Assembly (NCBI GenBank): GCA_009767595.1
Contig: VSDK01001250.1
Location: forward strand, 87,473 to 151,472
From: Symbiodinium kawagutii
Lineage: Eukaryota > Sar > Dinophyceae > Suessiales > Symbiodiniaceae
Reading direction: 5' to 3'
DNA length: 64,000 nucleotides
Positions 11,753 through 21,600 of this stretch are shown here, piece after piece (position 1 is the first letter of the stretch; each line of letters begins with the position of its first letter). The notes beneath the pieces were generated by a model. That model was given only the letters and a program-made list of their open reading frames with translations, was not told where the DNA came from and did not search any database. Both the position numbers and the translations under genes were made by a program.

Positions 11753-11815
11753 TTGCTGCTTGGCGAGCACTTATGCAGAGGCTGCATTCCGCCGCGAACC
11801 GTGGCTCAAAGCAAG
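11753..11815 (+). CDS. coding exon, unidentified
   Basis: Acceptor cagctgcag ends at 11752; donor GTCATG at 11816, immediately before a family-4 element. Best frame reads AAWRALMQRLHSAANRGSKQ. Other frames are also open, so the frame is uncertain. Confidence 0.45.
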
Positions 11816-11823
11816 GTCATGGT

Positions 11824-11933
11824 CTACTTGGATGTGCGCACCCACTTAGTAAGTGGTTCCTAACCATGGTTTCAAGGGGTTTTAAGCTACCTGATAAACC
11901 ATGGTTATAACCCCCAGCTGCACATCCAAGTAG
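11824..11933 (+). mobile_element. family-4 introner-like element
   Basis: Termini CTACTTGGATGTGCGCACC and CTGCACATCCAAGTAG are inverted repeats. Interior ACCATGGTT...AAGCTACCT...ATAACCATGGTTATAA is shared with 13899-14016. It sits a few bases after a coding block, and its right end supplies an AG. Confidence 0.75.
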
Positions 11934-12001
11934 TGGTAGAACTTATGCTGCTAAGCGGCTGCTATGTGTTATGGTTTTAGTTTACCGGTTGAGCACTGTA
12001 G

Positions 12002-12108
12002 GCCTGAAATCAGAAAGAGCATTTGGGGGCGTGGGAATCGGACCAATTCCGGGACGGGGAGTTCAGCCGTACATGCGCTGCACCATGGCGCAAGGCAGAC
12101 TTTACGGT
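12002..12108 (+). CDS. coding exon, unidentified
   Basis: Acceptor gcactgtag ends at 12001; GT donors are available at 12107 and 12110. After two phase bases the frame reads LKSERAFGGVGIGPIPGRG and then VQPYMRCTMAQGRLYG. Third positions are G/C rich. No family recognised. Confidence 0.55.
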
Positions 12109-12649
12109 GGTTAATGGTAATAAGTAAAGCCAATATTGGCCCATGATGTTGGAGATACATGCAAGCATCACAACCAACTGATGGTAGATAGGTGGCCAAG
12201 TCAAGCACATAATTTGCGAAAGTGGGTTGGCTCCAATAGTTACCACACTTTGCTTCATCATTCATCCATGATAGCAACTGGTTTCAGCCTCTTTTGAGGT
12301 AAAAAAAAAGATGCATAGCCTTTGGTGAGCTAACATGATGGAAAATAAATGCAATGAATCAATATCCGTAAAGGAAACGGTAAATCGTCCACTTTACTGG
12401 CAAACGATCCAGGCAGCTTTGCTGGATTACGAGAGGGTACACCATGATTGACCGTTTTTAATCATAATCAGCCATCATTTACAAAGATAGTCATCACTAG
12501 CCAGTCTTATCTAATTTTTCTCAGTCATTAACCAGCATTATCCAAAACATAGCCATCACAAACCATCATTAAGCATGCTGATTATTAGCCATAATGCCCA
12601 AGCATAGCCATCACATTTGTCGACCATTGTGAAGCCAGCTTTGAGAAAC

Positions 12650-12747
12650 CAAGTTGGTGGTGTGAAACATGTTTCATTTTCCCTAGTATCAATATATTGT
12701 TCGTTGGTTGACTACTGTTTGATATAGGGGATGAAACAACCCACCTT
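12650..12747 (+). mobile_element. diverged family-1 element
   Basis: AAGTTGGTGGTGTGAAACATG, then TTTTCCCTAGTATC, TCGTTGGTTGACTA and ATAGGGGATGAAACAACCCACC. All family-1 landmarks are present in order, with decayed termini. Confidence 0.55.
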
Positions 12748-13153
12748 TATTTTGCATTGTTTATTATGTTTTTTGCCAGCCCATGCTGGCAAGGGTCGAA
12801 GACGATGCAGTATCATGATCAGCCCTCATTGATCATGATGGACTTTATCATTTACCATCAGCCATGATCCATCAGACAAGTTGATGACCAAGTTTTGAGC
12901 TTAGTGACTTCGGTTTTAGCTTAGCGACTTGACTTCGAAGAAACCACCATTTTTGTCAATGCCGGGGTTTGGGGGTCCCTGGTGTTTGAAGAAACCAGAG
13001 TTTTTGAAGAAACTTTACCCATCATATTGACCTGGTGATTCCCGGTGGTTGGTCCCTTGTTTACCTGGTGATTCATGGTGCTTATCACCTGGTGATGGTG
13101 GCTGGTTGACCGTTGATGCAGGTGACCTTCGTGAGCCCTGGTGGTTAGCACAG

Positions 13154-13270
13154 CATCGCCGCAGGCGCTTAGAGCTGGAGGACGGCCTGGCCATGTACCT
13201 CGGAGCTTGGGAGTGCCCGCGGGGGGGTGGGCGCCCGGCCGCTACCGGGAGTGGCCGCCTAAGCAGATGG
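13154..13270 (+). CDS. coding exon, unidentified
   Basis: Acceptor ttagcacag ends at 13153. Frame reads HRRRRLELEDGLAMYLGAWE followed by a Gly/Pro-rich tail and a TAG at 13271. The donor is unclear; a GT lies after about 13248. Strong GC bias against flanking AT-rich DNA. A family-2 element begins 25 bp downstream. Confidence 0.5.
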
Positions 13271-13295
13271 TAGGTGGATGTTGTTTGGCTGAAAT

Positions 13296-13416
13296 GGCTG
13301 TGGGTCAATATTAACCAACCAATAATGGCTTATAATGACCAACCAAATCATAGGGAAAACAATGGCTAATGATTAATGATGGGGGAAGCCGGGGTACGGG
13401 GTTTTGACCCATAGCC
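13296..13416 (+). mobile_element. family-2 introner-like element
   Basis: GGCTGTGGGTCAATATTAACC at the left, GGGGTTTTGACCCATAGCC at the right. Shares CCAACCAATAATGG, CATAGGG and the GGTACGGGG block with other copies. GT and AG lie in the terminal repeats. Confidence 0.8.
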
Positions 13417-13898
13417 AAGTGCTAGTTAGATGTACTTATGCTGGTATGATTGGGAATGGCTGTAAATATTAATCAACAATCAGTCAGTATGGGCATTTAT
13501 GGGCTGCCTGAAGGTTTACTGATTGTTTGTTGAATTTCCATTTCCCATCCCACCGTTGATGTTGGTCTTTCATCCCCAAGGTTTTGCTGCTCGGTTAGAT
13601 CGACCGAATTCCACAAATGGTGCTTTTGATGCACCAAATGTGCACAACAATCAGCATGTAGCTGTTGGAGAGTGGTGGGAACCACCCTTCACCACTACCA
13701 ACAATTGTGACCCATGGGTCAATATGATTAACCACCAGTTTGATTGATTGGGAGCTATCCACTTTTACAATTCATCCAAGCCGTGTCTATCCACAATGAA
13801 AGCGAACATCCCTCACAACCACAGCATTTATCCTCGTACCTGTTGCAAATTCTCCCTGCCAGCCATCAAAATACAACTTCTCACCATTCTCAACCATG

Positions 13899-14016
13899 AC
13901 TACTTGGATGTGCACCCCCCACTTTGTAAGTGGTCTCCACCCATGGTTTTTAGGGGCTATAAGCTACCTTATAGGGTAACTAACCATGGTTATAACTCCA
14001 GGTGCACATCCAAGTA
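13899..14016 (+). mobile_element. family-4 introner-like element
   Basis: CTACTTGGATGTGCACCCC at the left and CCAGGTGCACATCCAAGTA at the right, with TTTGTAAGTGG and AACCATGGTTATAACTCC inside. Near-perfect terminal inverted repeats. Confidence 0.8.
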
Positions 14017-14144
14017 TGACCCCTGGTACCTATTTACTATTTACTATTCACCACCCTTATATAACCATTTACTATCAACCATATAACCAGCCACTATCGC
14101 AACTATCACATGCATCATCTCCTTCACCACCCTAGCTGCCCCAG

Positions 14145-14185
14145 GCCATGCCTGCGGAGGTACGATGCGGACGACTGGACGCGAG
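14145..14185 (+). CDS. short coding-like exon
   Basis: Acceptor gctgccccag ends at 14144; donor GTGGTG at 14186. The frame reads PCLRRYDADDWTR. Short, so only suggestive. Confidence 0.35.
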
Positions 14186-14542
14186 GTGGTGCTCAGTGGT
14201 CACAGGGTTTGAATGCAGAGCTGGGAGTGGTGACTTGGTGGCAGAGGTCGGGTTGCTCGGGGGTTGGGTTGGGCTGGTGTGTCAAGATGGGCTGGTGGGT
14301 TGAGAACCACTAAGAGGCAGGAAGAATGGTTAAGAACCACTAAGCAGCAGCAAGAGCTACAACCTAATGATGGCTAATGGTTTGTTTTGATTTTAGTGGT
14401 TCAGAATTGCCACCATGAAAAGAGGTTCATGGTTTGCCTCATGGAAAGAGCAAACACTATATGACTGTTGATGGTTGGGAGCTGTAAAATGATCATTTTG
14501 TACCATTTTGTTACCCCCAAAACGTGTTGCACGGCTGGGAAG

Positions 14543-14588
14543 GGTGCCGGTCGTTAAACGATTGCGGACACCATCAGGGCAAATCCGA
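14543..14588 (+). CDS. coding exon, unidentified
   Basis: Preceded by gctgggaag, followed by donor GTGAGG at 14589. One phase base then VPVVKRLRTPSGQIR. The frame also stays open upstream (KRVARLGR), so the start is uncertain. Basic, possibly nucleic-acid- or ribosome-related, but not identified. Confidence 0.45.
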
Positions 14589-14682
14589 GTGAGGCCCTGG
14601 CAAAAAAAACGTGTTGCATGTTACCCACTCTGCCAAAACAGGCCAGTTGAGTCGATTCACTCAATATAGGCCAATGAATTAG

Positions 14683-14790
14683 CCGAGGCCGCCCATCAAC
14701 TGTGCAACGGAGCCACGGTGCAACGGCACGAGGGTGAACCGCGACTCCGCCGTTGGTTGTTCCAGCTGCATTTCCCAGCAGGATGCCGAG
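14683..14790 (+). CDS. coding exon, unidentified
   Basis: Acceptor aatgaattag ends at 14682. After two phase bases: EAAHQLCNGATVQRHEGEP then RLRRWLFQLHF. Open to a stop near 14825; donor not resolved. Strong GC contrast to flanks. Confidence 0.5.
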
Positions 14791-14978
14791 TCAGTTTGGT
14801 TATTGTCCCGACTATTAAGCATTGAAGCCCATTATTCATCAACATCAGTATTATGACTATAGTTACTTGGCATTAACTGGCATTAACGTCATTGTTACTT
14901 TCAGGGGTCCGTTTCCAGAAACGAACATCAACAAATCTGAGCCCTTAGGATCCCTACAAAGGGTTTTTCTCAGCACTA

Positions 14979-15050
14979 TCCATCCATCCATCCCTCCATC
15001 CACCCACCCATCCCTCCCTCCCTTCCATCCATCCATTGGCCCATCGGTTT
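14979..15050. repeat. CCATC/CCTCC microsatellite
   Basis: Degenerate CCATCCATCCCTCCATCCAC array. It generates proline/histidine-rich frames that are artefacts. Confidence 0.85.
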
Positions 15051-15061
15051 GTCCTTCCATT

Positions 15062-15245
15062 GGTTGGACTTCACCACGACCCCGCTGGTGGCCAGCCACG
15101 GGTCCCCGCCTCCATCGGAGCTTGCGAAAGGTTCCCTTTGTCCAGTGCCTCTTCCGAGAGAGCCTCGGGGAACAGCATGAGCCTTGGCAGCCTTACCATG
15201 GGATGGGATCCAGGCAGATGGCCAACGATGTTGATTTGGCCTTCC
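15062..15245. CDS. coding-like GC-rich block, strand unresolved
   Basis: Plus frames contain LHRSLRKVPFVQCLFRESLG. A minus frame contains INIVGHLPGSHPMVRLPRL and LFPEALSEEALDKGNLSQAP, which also looks genuine. Flanked by microsatellites, with no decisive splice pair. Probably exonic; strand and frame are open. Confidence 0.35.
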
Positions 15246-15252
15246 AGTTGTG

Positions 15253-15335
15253 CTGGGTTGGGTGGTTGGTTGGGTGGGTGGGTGGGTGGGTTGGTGGGTT
15301 GGTGGGTTGGTTGGTTGGTTGGTTTGGTTGGGTGG
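15253..15335. repeat. GGTT/GGGT microsatellite
   Basis: Run of TGGGTTGGTTGGGTGG-type repeats. Gives Trp/Gly- and Pro/Thr-rich artefact frames. Confidence 0.9.
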
Positions 15336-15460
15336 TTTCTCAATAGCAGGGGGTAGCCAAGTCAATTATCATGCAATCTTATTATTTGTAGAATTTTGTG
15401 GTCATAAACCAGCCATGTTTCAGAAAAGCCAGTTGGGATTAAGGCTTTACAAAAGCCCAG

Positions 15461-15568
15461 CTGGGGGGTTCTCAAGACATAGGGGACCCCAAAAACTGAT
15501 GGTTTATTACTTTAAATGGTTGATGAGTTGGATGATTTTGGGGTACCCCTTTTTCAAGAAACCACCAC
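15461..15568 (+). mobile_element. family-5 introner-like element
   Basis: CTGGGGGGTTCTCAAGACA at the left with GGGGACCCC; GATGATTTTGGGGTACCCC and TTCAAGAAACCACCAC at the right. Shares the GATGATTT(G)GGG core with 16012, 43437 and 46028 copies. Confidence 0.65.
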
Positions 15569-16011
15569 TTATTTGCGATGACACCCTGATACAAAATCTT
15601 CTAATTACATTTATGAAAATTTCCAAGTTTATATCAGGATCTATCTCAAGTTAAAATGAAATGATACGAGCAGATCCTACTTTTTACTGTAATTTTTCAG
15701 GCGACCTAAGGGTTCATCACTTGCTTGGTCACTGACAGGACATGCTGGGATGGTGAGCGTTGCCTCTTAGAATGTAACAAGCAACGATGATTCAAGACCC
15801 CAACCCTTAGGTCTTGGAATTTGCTGAAATGTGTCAAATTTGCTGATCAAATGTCCATGGGCCCACTGGTGAAACAGTATTCAACATCAACCATTGATTC
15901 CATGAATCATCGATGAATTAATGGTGAATGAGTCATTAATCATTGAAGTCGCATTGATTATCAACAATTTCATTCATCATGTGAGTTTGTCCAGAAATGG
16001 CCCCGAAAACT

Positions 16012-16135
16012 GGTGGTTTCCGAAAAAAGGCGTTTCCTAAAACAAAGGTGCCCCCAACAACTTGGTTGCTTTATTGCTACAAATGGTGTTAATAGGCGGG
16101 ATGATTTGGAGGTCTCCCTATATTGGGAACCCCCA
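16012..16135 (+). mobile_element. family-5 introner-like element (diverged)
   Basis: CTGGTGGTTTCCGAAAAAAG at the left, GGTGCCCCCAA, GGGATGATTTGGAGG, and TATTGGGAACCCCCACC at the right. Ends about 65 bp before the JmjC-like exon. Confidence 0.55.
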
Positions 16136-16201
16136 CCGGGGTCATGAATGGCTAGTGGGTACCACCATGGCCGACCAAAGCCATGGAACTGGCCGCCCCA
16201 G

Positions 16202-16272
16202 GAGCTCTGCCGAAGCTTGCGTTGGCTCTACATCGGGGAGGAAGGAAGTGGCACTTGCAGCCACGTTGACCC
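16202..16272 (+). CDS. JmjC-domain exon carrying the HxD iron-binding motif
   Basis: Acceptor gccgccccag ends at 16201. The frame reads ELCRSLRWLYIGEEGSGTC then SHVDP. This fits the JmjC pattern hydrophobic-IG..GSGT...HxD, where His and Asp bind Fe(II). JmjC proteins are 2-oxoglutarate-dependent hydroxylases/demethylases. The exon would end before GCAACT at 16273, a GC donor that coincides with the start of an inverted-repeat element. A second frame (SSAEACVGSTSGRKEV) is open but lacks domain sense. Conserved downstream JmjC motifs appear at 20634 and 21027. Confidence 0.65.
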
Positions 16273-16383
16273 GCAACTTGGCTGCTTCCAACGGTCACAT
16301 TGAAACCACCTGAAAAACGGCTGTTGATCGCCTAAATGGTCCTGGTCAGTAACCGTTGAAGCCTGTTCACAGTTGCGGCTTCC
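16271..16383 (+). mobile_element. inverted-repeat element forming a putative GC-AG intron
   Basis: CCGCAACTTGGCTGCTTCC at the left and its imperfect inverse GTTCACAGTTGCGGC at the right, with GAAGCCTG near the right end. The putative intron 16273-16372 (100 nt) begins GCAACT and ends TTCACAG. No second copy seen in the window. Confidence 0.5.
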
Positions 16384-16821
16384 AAGGGGCCATTGGCTAA
16401 TGACGGCTGTTAACAATTGGGGCCAACCAAGGAGCTGGAGGATCATGGATAGTTATGGTTGGAAGGCATTGATACTAATAGCATTAGCATTGATATCCTG
16501 ATACAGCACTGATTAGCATCTATACGCGCATTGATTTGCACTGACTATTGTAGCATCTAAAGCCACCTTTGCATGACAGTACTATATACTCAATTGATGG
16601 ATTAGTAGTAGTTAATGATATGGCAAATTTGAGCTACTTGCTCCTGGAGTGAAAGGCAAGGGTCATCTTGTTTAGCCACGATCAGCCATACGTGACGCTG
16701 CTTACTTACCAACCATTGACGTCTGTGGAATAACTTATATAGAACTTATAGAACCCTTAGCTTTGCAGCTGGTGAATGCTGATGCACCAGAGCTAGTGAT
16801 TAACCGCTGGATTTGCGGAAG

Positions 16822-16852
16822 CCAGCCTTCTTCCGGCGGTCGCGTTTGGCAG
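16822..16852 (+). CDS. short coding-like exon, possible JmjC continuation
   Basis: Between acceptor ttgcggaag and donor GTCATG at 16853. One frame reads QPSSGGRVWQ, which loosely resembles the 'SGrKrW' strand after the HxD motif in JmjC proteins. Very short; tentative. Confidence 0.3.
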
Positions 16853-17548
16853 GTCATGGGGGTTGCCGGGCACCAACAATGGTGATCCACCTTAGTTGAC
16901 GGTGTCATACCTAGACGCGTCGCTGACGTGTGGAACCACCGTTTTTGTTTCTCCTTGTGGGGAGTCCAGTTTTTATGATCATTGATGCGTCAATTGTATG
17001 TGGTGCAACCCTCCGAAAACAGTCGAACCCTGGTTGAGGTGGGCATCACTGAATCATTGTCTGTTGTGGGATGACAGAAAGGTGCCTATGCAAAAATTTG
17101 CTGAAACATAAGCTGACATAGCCTGACCGAATTGCTTGCGTTTCAACGGCAGCTCATGGAAGTCGACCATGGTTTGTACATCACTTTGTTTCGAGTCGCT
17201 TGTCCAGTGATTGCTCCATTGGTATTTGCGTCTTTCATTTTTCAAGTCCAAAGAAAATATCAATTTGACAACCACTGCAGTTCTGTGATTGTTTACAGTT
17301 CATGATCATGACTACACCGATAACAATTTAATTACTGATGATGGTTAAGTACACTAATCACCCGTCATGGTTCATTATCCACAACCTACCCTCAAATCAT
17401 TGGGTTATTTGATGGGAAAATGTTTGTGAAACCCTGGTTTTTAACCAAGGCACCAAACCAAAAAAAACGGCTTCCCAGGTCGATCTTCCCAGACCCCCTT
17501 CCCCTGAACAAAAGACTCGGATCAAGTCATTGGGTTTCAAACCTGCAG

Positions 17549-17643
17549 GTGCTGCTTTGCAAGCTGTACAGGGTGGGAACCCTAAACGGTGCAAGTTGGT
17601 CAAGTTTCGCCAACGATGGATCTACCAGTAGCCACCCGAGCTA
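17549..17643 (+). CDS. coding-like block
   Basis: Acceptor acctgcag ends at 17548. The frame reads VLLCKLYRVGTLNGASW and onward to a TAA at 17642. No clear donor. Unidentified. Confidence 0.3.
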
Positions 17644-17761
17644 AAACCCCACGATGAGATTTCCCCCAGGAGTTACCCTACATACCCTACTACAACAGTA
17701 CCCTATAGTTATAGCCCTAGTAGTTCCCCGAGTTATGCGCCTAGTTACAACCGTACTTAAC

Positions 17762-17882
17762 CAACAGCTTTGGTCACCTGCCAAGGCTTTGTAGCCATGG
17801 CTGGATGTGGCTGCCTCGTGGTCAGAAGCACTGGCGCATGGTACACCTTCAGGCACGATCGTAGTTGCAGAATGTTGCAGAA
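17762..17882 (+). CDS. coding-like block
   Basis: Frame includes TALVTCQGFVAMAGCGC and GAWYTFRHDRSCRMLQK. Upstream cag and tgtag could be acceptors; the end is unresolved. Unidentified. Confidence 0.3.
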
Positions 17883-18059
17883 GTTGTGGGTTTTTTTGTT
17901 GTACATGTGTGTGCTGGCTGGTGTTTTTATTTTTTTTAATTTTATTAACTATTGATTAACCATTAGTTGTTAAAAACCAACCAACTGTTTTAATTACTAG
18001 TTTTAGTCATTACTAACTACTGGTTGGTTGGTTCCACTTGCAGGTGCCCACTGCGGTAG

Positions 18060-18116
18060 ATCGATGCGAAGCAGTTCCTGATGGCGCTCCTCAGGACCGT
18101 CCGTGTCCTTCAAAAG
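18060..18116 (+). CDS. coding exon, unidentified
   Basis: Must start after gcggtag (ends 18059), since that TAG closes the frame upstream. It reads IDAKQFLMALLRTVRVLQK, an amphipathic helix. GC at 18117 may be a GC donor; the frame otherwise continues through ALHQLPPCP. Product unknown. Confidence 0.55.
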
Positions 18117-18808
18117 GCATTGCATCAGCTTCCCCCCTGCCCCTTCTCATCAGATTTTTGTGGTTTAGCTGCATGAAGTTTCTGTTCAACGATTTTTTTG
18201 GTTCAACTTATATAAATATATAAACAAATAGATAGATAAATAAATATATATATATATATATACAACCTTTGGTTTTTTGGAGGGAGAGGTATTTTTATTG
18301 GAAGCAAGTTGCAAGCACTGGCAGAAGAAAGTAGCAGACATCCAGTATGCTAAAGCGGCGAACAGAGAGCTGTCTTAAGCAGAAGCTAGTAAACACTCGG
18401 TACTAGGTACCTGTAGATGGTAGTATGTAATAGTGGGCAGTACTTTGTAGCAATTGGAAGGTCATAACTGTAAGGCAGTAGAAGGCAATCTCGGGCAGGT
18501 AGCGATATGAAACCACTGTGCAGTAGGATGCTCGCAGGTAGAATCGGTAGGTCGCAGAAGGACATAACAGCAAGTAGGAGCAGCCATGATGGGAAACTCA
18601 GTGAGTGAAAGTCATCGCCGATTTACGGCAAGGTTGTGGTTTAGCTGCGTTTGCCATCACTTTGAAGGCCGAGTTTCGTTGCATCGCAGTAGCTGTGAAG
18701 CTTCAGAAGCTCGGCATTTTGCAGAATGGCAAAGCCAGTCAATGAACATTCTGATACCTAGGCTACGCCGTGTAAAAAACTGTTGGTAACACACCTTCGT
18801 TTTTGGAG

Positions 18809-18926
18809 CGCCAGATCGCCCCTGCTACGGCGCCCGAAGGACCTTTTCTCTTCCGAGGGATGTGAAGAACTGGAGCCTTGGATTGGCATCCAGCAGCACA
18901 TGTGGGTTCTGCCGTACATCACTCTG
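18809..18926 (+). CDS. coding exon interrupted by a family-1 element
   Basis: Acceptor tttttggag ends at 18808. The frame reads ARSPLLRRPKDLFSSEGCEE then LEPWIGIQQHMWVLPYITL. It stops exactly at CTG|GTTGGTGG, the left terminus of the family-1 element. Joining to 19050 continues in frame as YPGRGGSFQE. Unidentified product; phase and composition make it one of the better exons. Confidence 0.6.
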
Positions 18927-19021
18927 GTTGGTGGTTTCAAACTTTTTTTATCTTCCCTAGTATTTACTAACCACTGGTTGGTTGGCTAATATTTTCCATG
19001 GGGGTTGGAACCACCCTCCAG
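18924..19021 (+). mobile_element. family-1 introner-like element inside a coding sequence
   Basis: CTGGTTGGTGGTTTCAAAC at the left, GGGGTTGGAACCACCCTCCAG at the right, with TTCCCTAGTATTTACTAACC inside. Together with 28 nt downstream it makes up intron 18927-19049 (123 nt). Confidence 0.8.
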
Positions 19022-19049
19022 CACTGATTTGTTTCCGTTTCACAAGCAG

Positions 19050-19079
19050 TACCCGGGCAGGGGCGGAAGTTTCCAAGAG
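19050..19079 (+). CDS. 30-nt coding exon
   Basis: Acceptor cacaagcag ends at 19049; donor GTTAGT at 19080. Ten codons, YPGRGGSFQE, phase 0 on both sides, continuing the 18809-18926 exon. Confidence 0.5.
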
Positions 19080-19479
19080 GTTAGTGACTAGACTGGAATT
19101 CAACGAGAGCAGGTGAAGATAGTTCCCTAAGTACATCTCTTCTCAACGTCAGATCTCTGGACATCTCTTCTCAACGTCAGCTCTTTCCTGACATCATCAA
19201 TAGTAGCTCTCTTCGGGCATCTCTTCTCGATGATCTCAATGTTTTCTCTGCTGTTTTTTGATGGATATTTTTTTGCCTGCTGCTTGAAGTGGTCGCGAGA
19301 TGTTGAAGTTTCTCTTCGTTTGTTTGAATTAGTAGACCCATGCAGATCCAACCATATGGGGGTGCCCCGTAGGAGAAAAAACAGCCTCTACATGTCTATC
19401 TCAGTGTGGGTGGTAGCTTGGGAACCACCACTGGCTGATCGGATAAAGTGTGAAAGAATTCTTTTCAACTAATTTTCAA

Positions 19480-19591
19480 CTGGCTGGTGGTTGGGAGGAA
19501 GCGAGATCAGGAGCCAGGGATATCTCGTTCTGGCCCTCTAAAGGGGGAGCCAGTTGGAGCTACCAGGAGTGGCCTAAGCAAATGGTAGTTG
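19480..19591 (+). repeat. family-6 dispersed repeat
   Basis: Shares GAGCCAGGGATATC, TCTAAAGGGGGAGC, GAGCTACCAGGAGTGG and AAATGGTAGTTG with 31568-31671 and 34913-35000. No clear terminal inverted repeat. Confidence 0.65.
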
Positions 19592-19991
19592 ATGATTGTT
19601 GCCATGAAAGTAGTTGCCAACTGGCTAGCAAATCATACCCGGTACGGCTACCTTGCTGCCACATGAACCACCAACATCCACGAATGGAGAAGTATGAAAG
19701 CCATGTGAATCCCGACAGTTGCTGGGTGGCCGGCGATGAGTTTCGAACCATCATTAAGCATCACAACACAGATATGAACTGGTATGAGCCCTCACTAGCT
19801 ACTTTCTTGTTAGAGACCGGAGTGTAGAGTCAGTGTAGTTTTGTCATTGGGCACTTCGGTGATTCATGGGGAGGAGAGGACTCGCCGAGCTGTTTTGAAA
19901 CTTTGGACCACTCGAAGCTGCTTCGTTTGTGATGTGCACCTGGTGTAGAGTTTCCTTTCGAAGTGCTTGTTTTGGTTTCAAATGAGCCAAG

Positions 19992-20095
19992 CTTCCTTCG
20001 ATGAGGCTGCTTGGCTGAAGCATTTGAATGCTCAGTATCAGGCACCGAGCAGCTGTGGCTGGCCTAATGTGGCCGGCCTAACCAGAAACTTTCAG
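19992..20095 (+). CDS. coding exon, unidentified
   Basis: Acceptor atgagccaag ends at 19991; donor GTCAAA at 20096. Includes SFDEAAWLKHLNAQYQAPS and GWPNVAGLTRNFQ. Clean boundaries on both sides. Lies between the two JmjC blocks, so it may belong to that gene. Confidence 0.55.
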
Positions 20096-20633
20096 GTCAA
20101 AGTTGGGTCAAATGATGCTGAAACGCTTGGGGCAATTTTTCTGCATAGTAACAGAGTAACACTCCATTGTTCCTTTCACTTAACGGGCTATGGTATTTTG
20201 GATTCTGTACACCCGTTTTTTGGATAAGACTCAGTGCGTGCAAATGTTGCGATGTTGATTTCAGACCTCATTTCCAGTTATTTGAAGGATTTCAACTCTC
20301 CATCTACCGAGTAAAAGAAGCCCCAATTTTGCTGTAGCTCACATCAGTCATGTTTAAACATGTCCAATCATATTCCACTCTGAGTACACCAATATGATAT
20401 ACAGAGGCCCTGTATTTGTGGACCTTCCTCTGCTTGAAAGCATGGCTTTTGATACCTGCCTGAAGCCCTGGCTGCCCAAGACAGATGACCGTCTCGAAAT
20501 TATGCAAACAACTTTGTCATCTCAACTTCCAAGATGCCAGACTCGAAGTCAAACCACCCTGACCACCTGCGCACATCACCAGCCTCATAGCTTTGACACC
20601 ACCTGGAGGCATGGTATGGGAACTTATGCGAAG

Positions 20634-20659
20634 GGGAGCTGATCTTTATCCCTGCTGGG
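20634..20659 (+). CDS. JmjC-like exon (GELIFIPAG)
   Basis: Frame reads EGELIFIPAG with a possible acceptor gcgaag ending 20633. Matches the JmjC strand 'pGellfiPsGwwH' that precedes the third metal ligand. The downstream end is not clear (GATCTT at 20659 could be a non-canonical GA donor). Pairs with the HVDP exon at 16202. Confidence 0.5.
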
Positions 20660-21026
20660 ATCTTGTGGCTTGGACACTGCGCCAAGCTGTGACTGGTGGT
20701 AAGCCCCGTTCCAGCTTAGGTATGTACCACGGTGATCCATGGTGACCATGGTGACTGTGGTGACCTTCATGAGCCACGCATGGTTACATATCGTTACCAT
20801 GAAAATCCATGAGCCATGCTTTCCCCTACCTGGCCAACTGGAAGGAAGCCACCCCTTTTTGGCAATTTGTTGAAAAAGCACTGGATCCACAAAGCCAGAC
20901 TTGTTTCCGATTGAGGGGGCACCGCCATCACTCCAGTTGGGCGAGATGGCCAAATTTGGCTGACAGATTCAAGCTGTGTTTGTTACCATCCATTGGATGC
21001 AACTGCGTGCGTGAAACGACTGGCAG

Positions 21027-21069
21027 ATGTTCGGAATTTGAGCATTGTCACAACCCAATACCAACCAGG
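21027..21069 (+). CDS. JmjC-like exon (VRNL block)
   Basis: Acceptor gactggcag ends at 21026. After two phase bases: VRNLSIVTTQYQP. In JmjC proteins 'H.V.Nl..siavtqnf' follows the GELIFIP strand, and this matches without the His, which would be in a missing small exon between 20660 and 21026. End approximate. Confidence 0.45.
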
Positions 21070-21179
21070 GACAACGAGTGCTTGGTTTTTATTTATAGCC
21101 CTTAGTATGCATTGTCAATTGTCACAATCCTCTACGGTAGCCGTAAGGGTCAGTCAAGACTTGGAATTACCATCAGCAG

Positions 21180-21297
21180 ATGTTTCATGGAAAGGACCAT
21201 CATGGGCACGATCCTTCCAATGGCAGGGTACCTCGAAAAGCACCCCATGGTTCATGATCTGGCTTGGAAAAGCCACCAGTGTTGGGTCCCACAGGCG
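21180..21297 (+). CDS. coding exon, unidentified
   Basis: Acceptor accatcagcag ends at 21179. Frame reads CFMERTIMGTILPMAGYLEK and HPMVHDLAWKSHQCWVP to a TGA. The donor is not resolved. Confidence 0.45.
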
Positions 21298-21525
21298 TGA
21301 CTGCAGATGACTCTACCACTTTTAGGGTTGGCTGTGGGTCGGTGAATCTATACGAGTGGGGAACGTGCCTTTGAGGCATGCAGTGAAGAACGTGGGGAAA
21401 GGAATCAGTGGCTTCTCTGAATTTGATCGTGTTGGAATTGGTGGTGCCGGATGGTTGTAGCTAGCTCTTGCTTGTCCCAGCAAAAGTATAACGTGGCTGT
21501 CGTGAGACCCCAACATAAGACACAG

Positions 21526-21600
21526 CGTAGCCGCAAGAAAACATCGAAGAGTCCAGCCATGGGGGCAGAGAGGGAGGCAGAGAGGACAGTCCACAAATGG
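21526..21600 (+). CDS. coding-like exon, unidentified
   Basis: After agacacag (ends 21525): RSRKKTSKSPAMGAEREAE then RTVHKW. Basic/acidic, low complexity. End uncertain. Confidence 0.35.

Noticed and set aside
14976-15365. Pro/Gln/Thr-rich and Trp/Gly-rich open frames
   Set aside because: Translation of CCATC and GGTT microsatellites on either side of a genuine-looking GC block.
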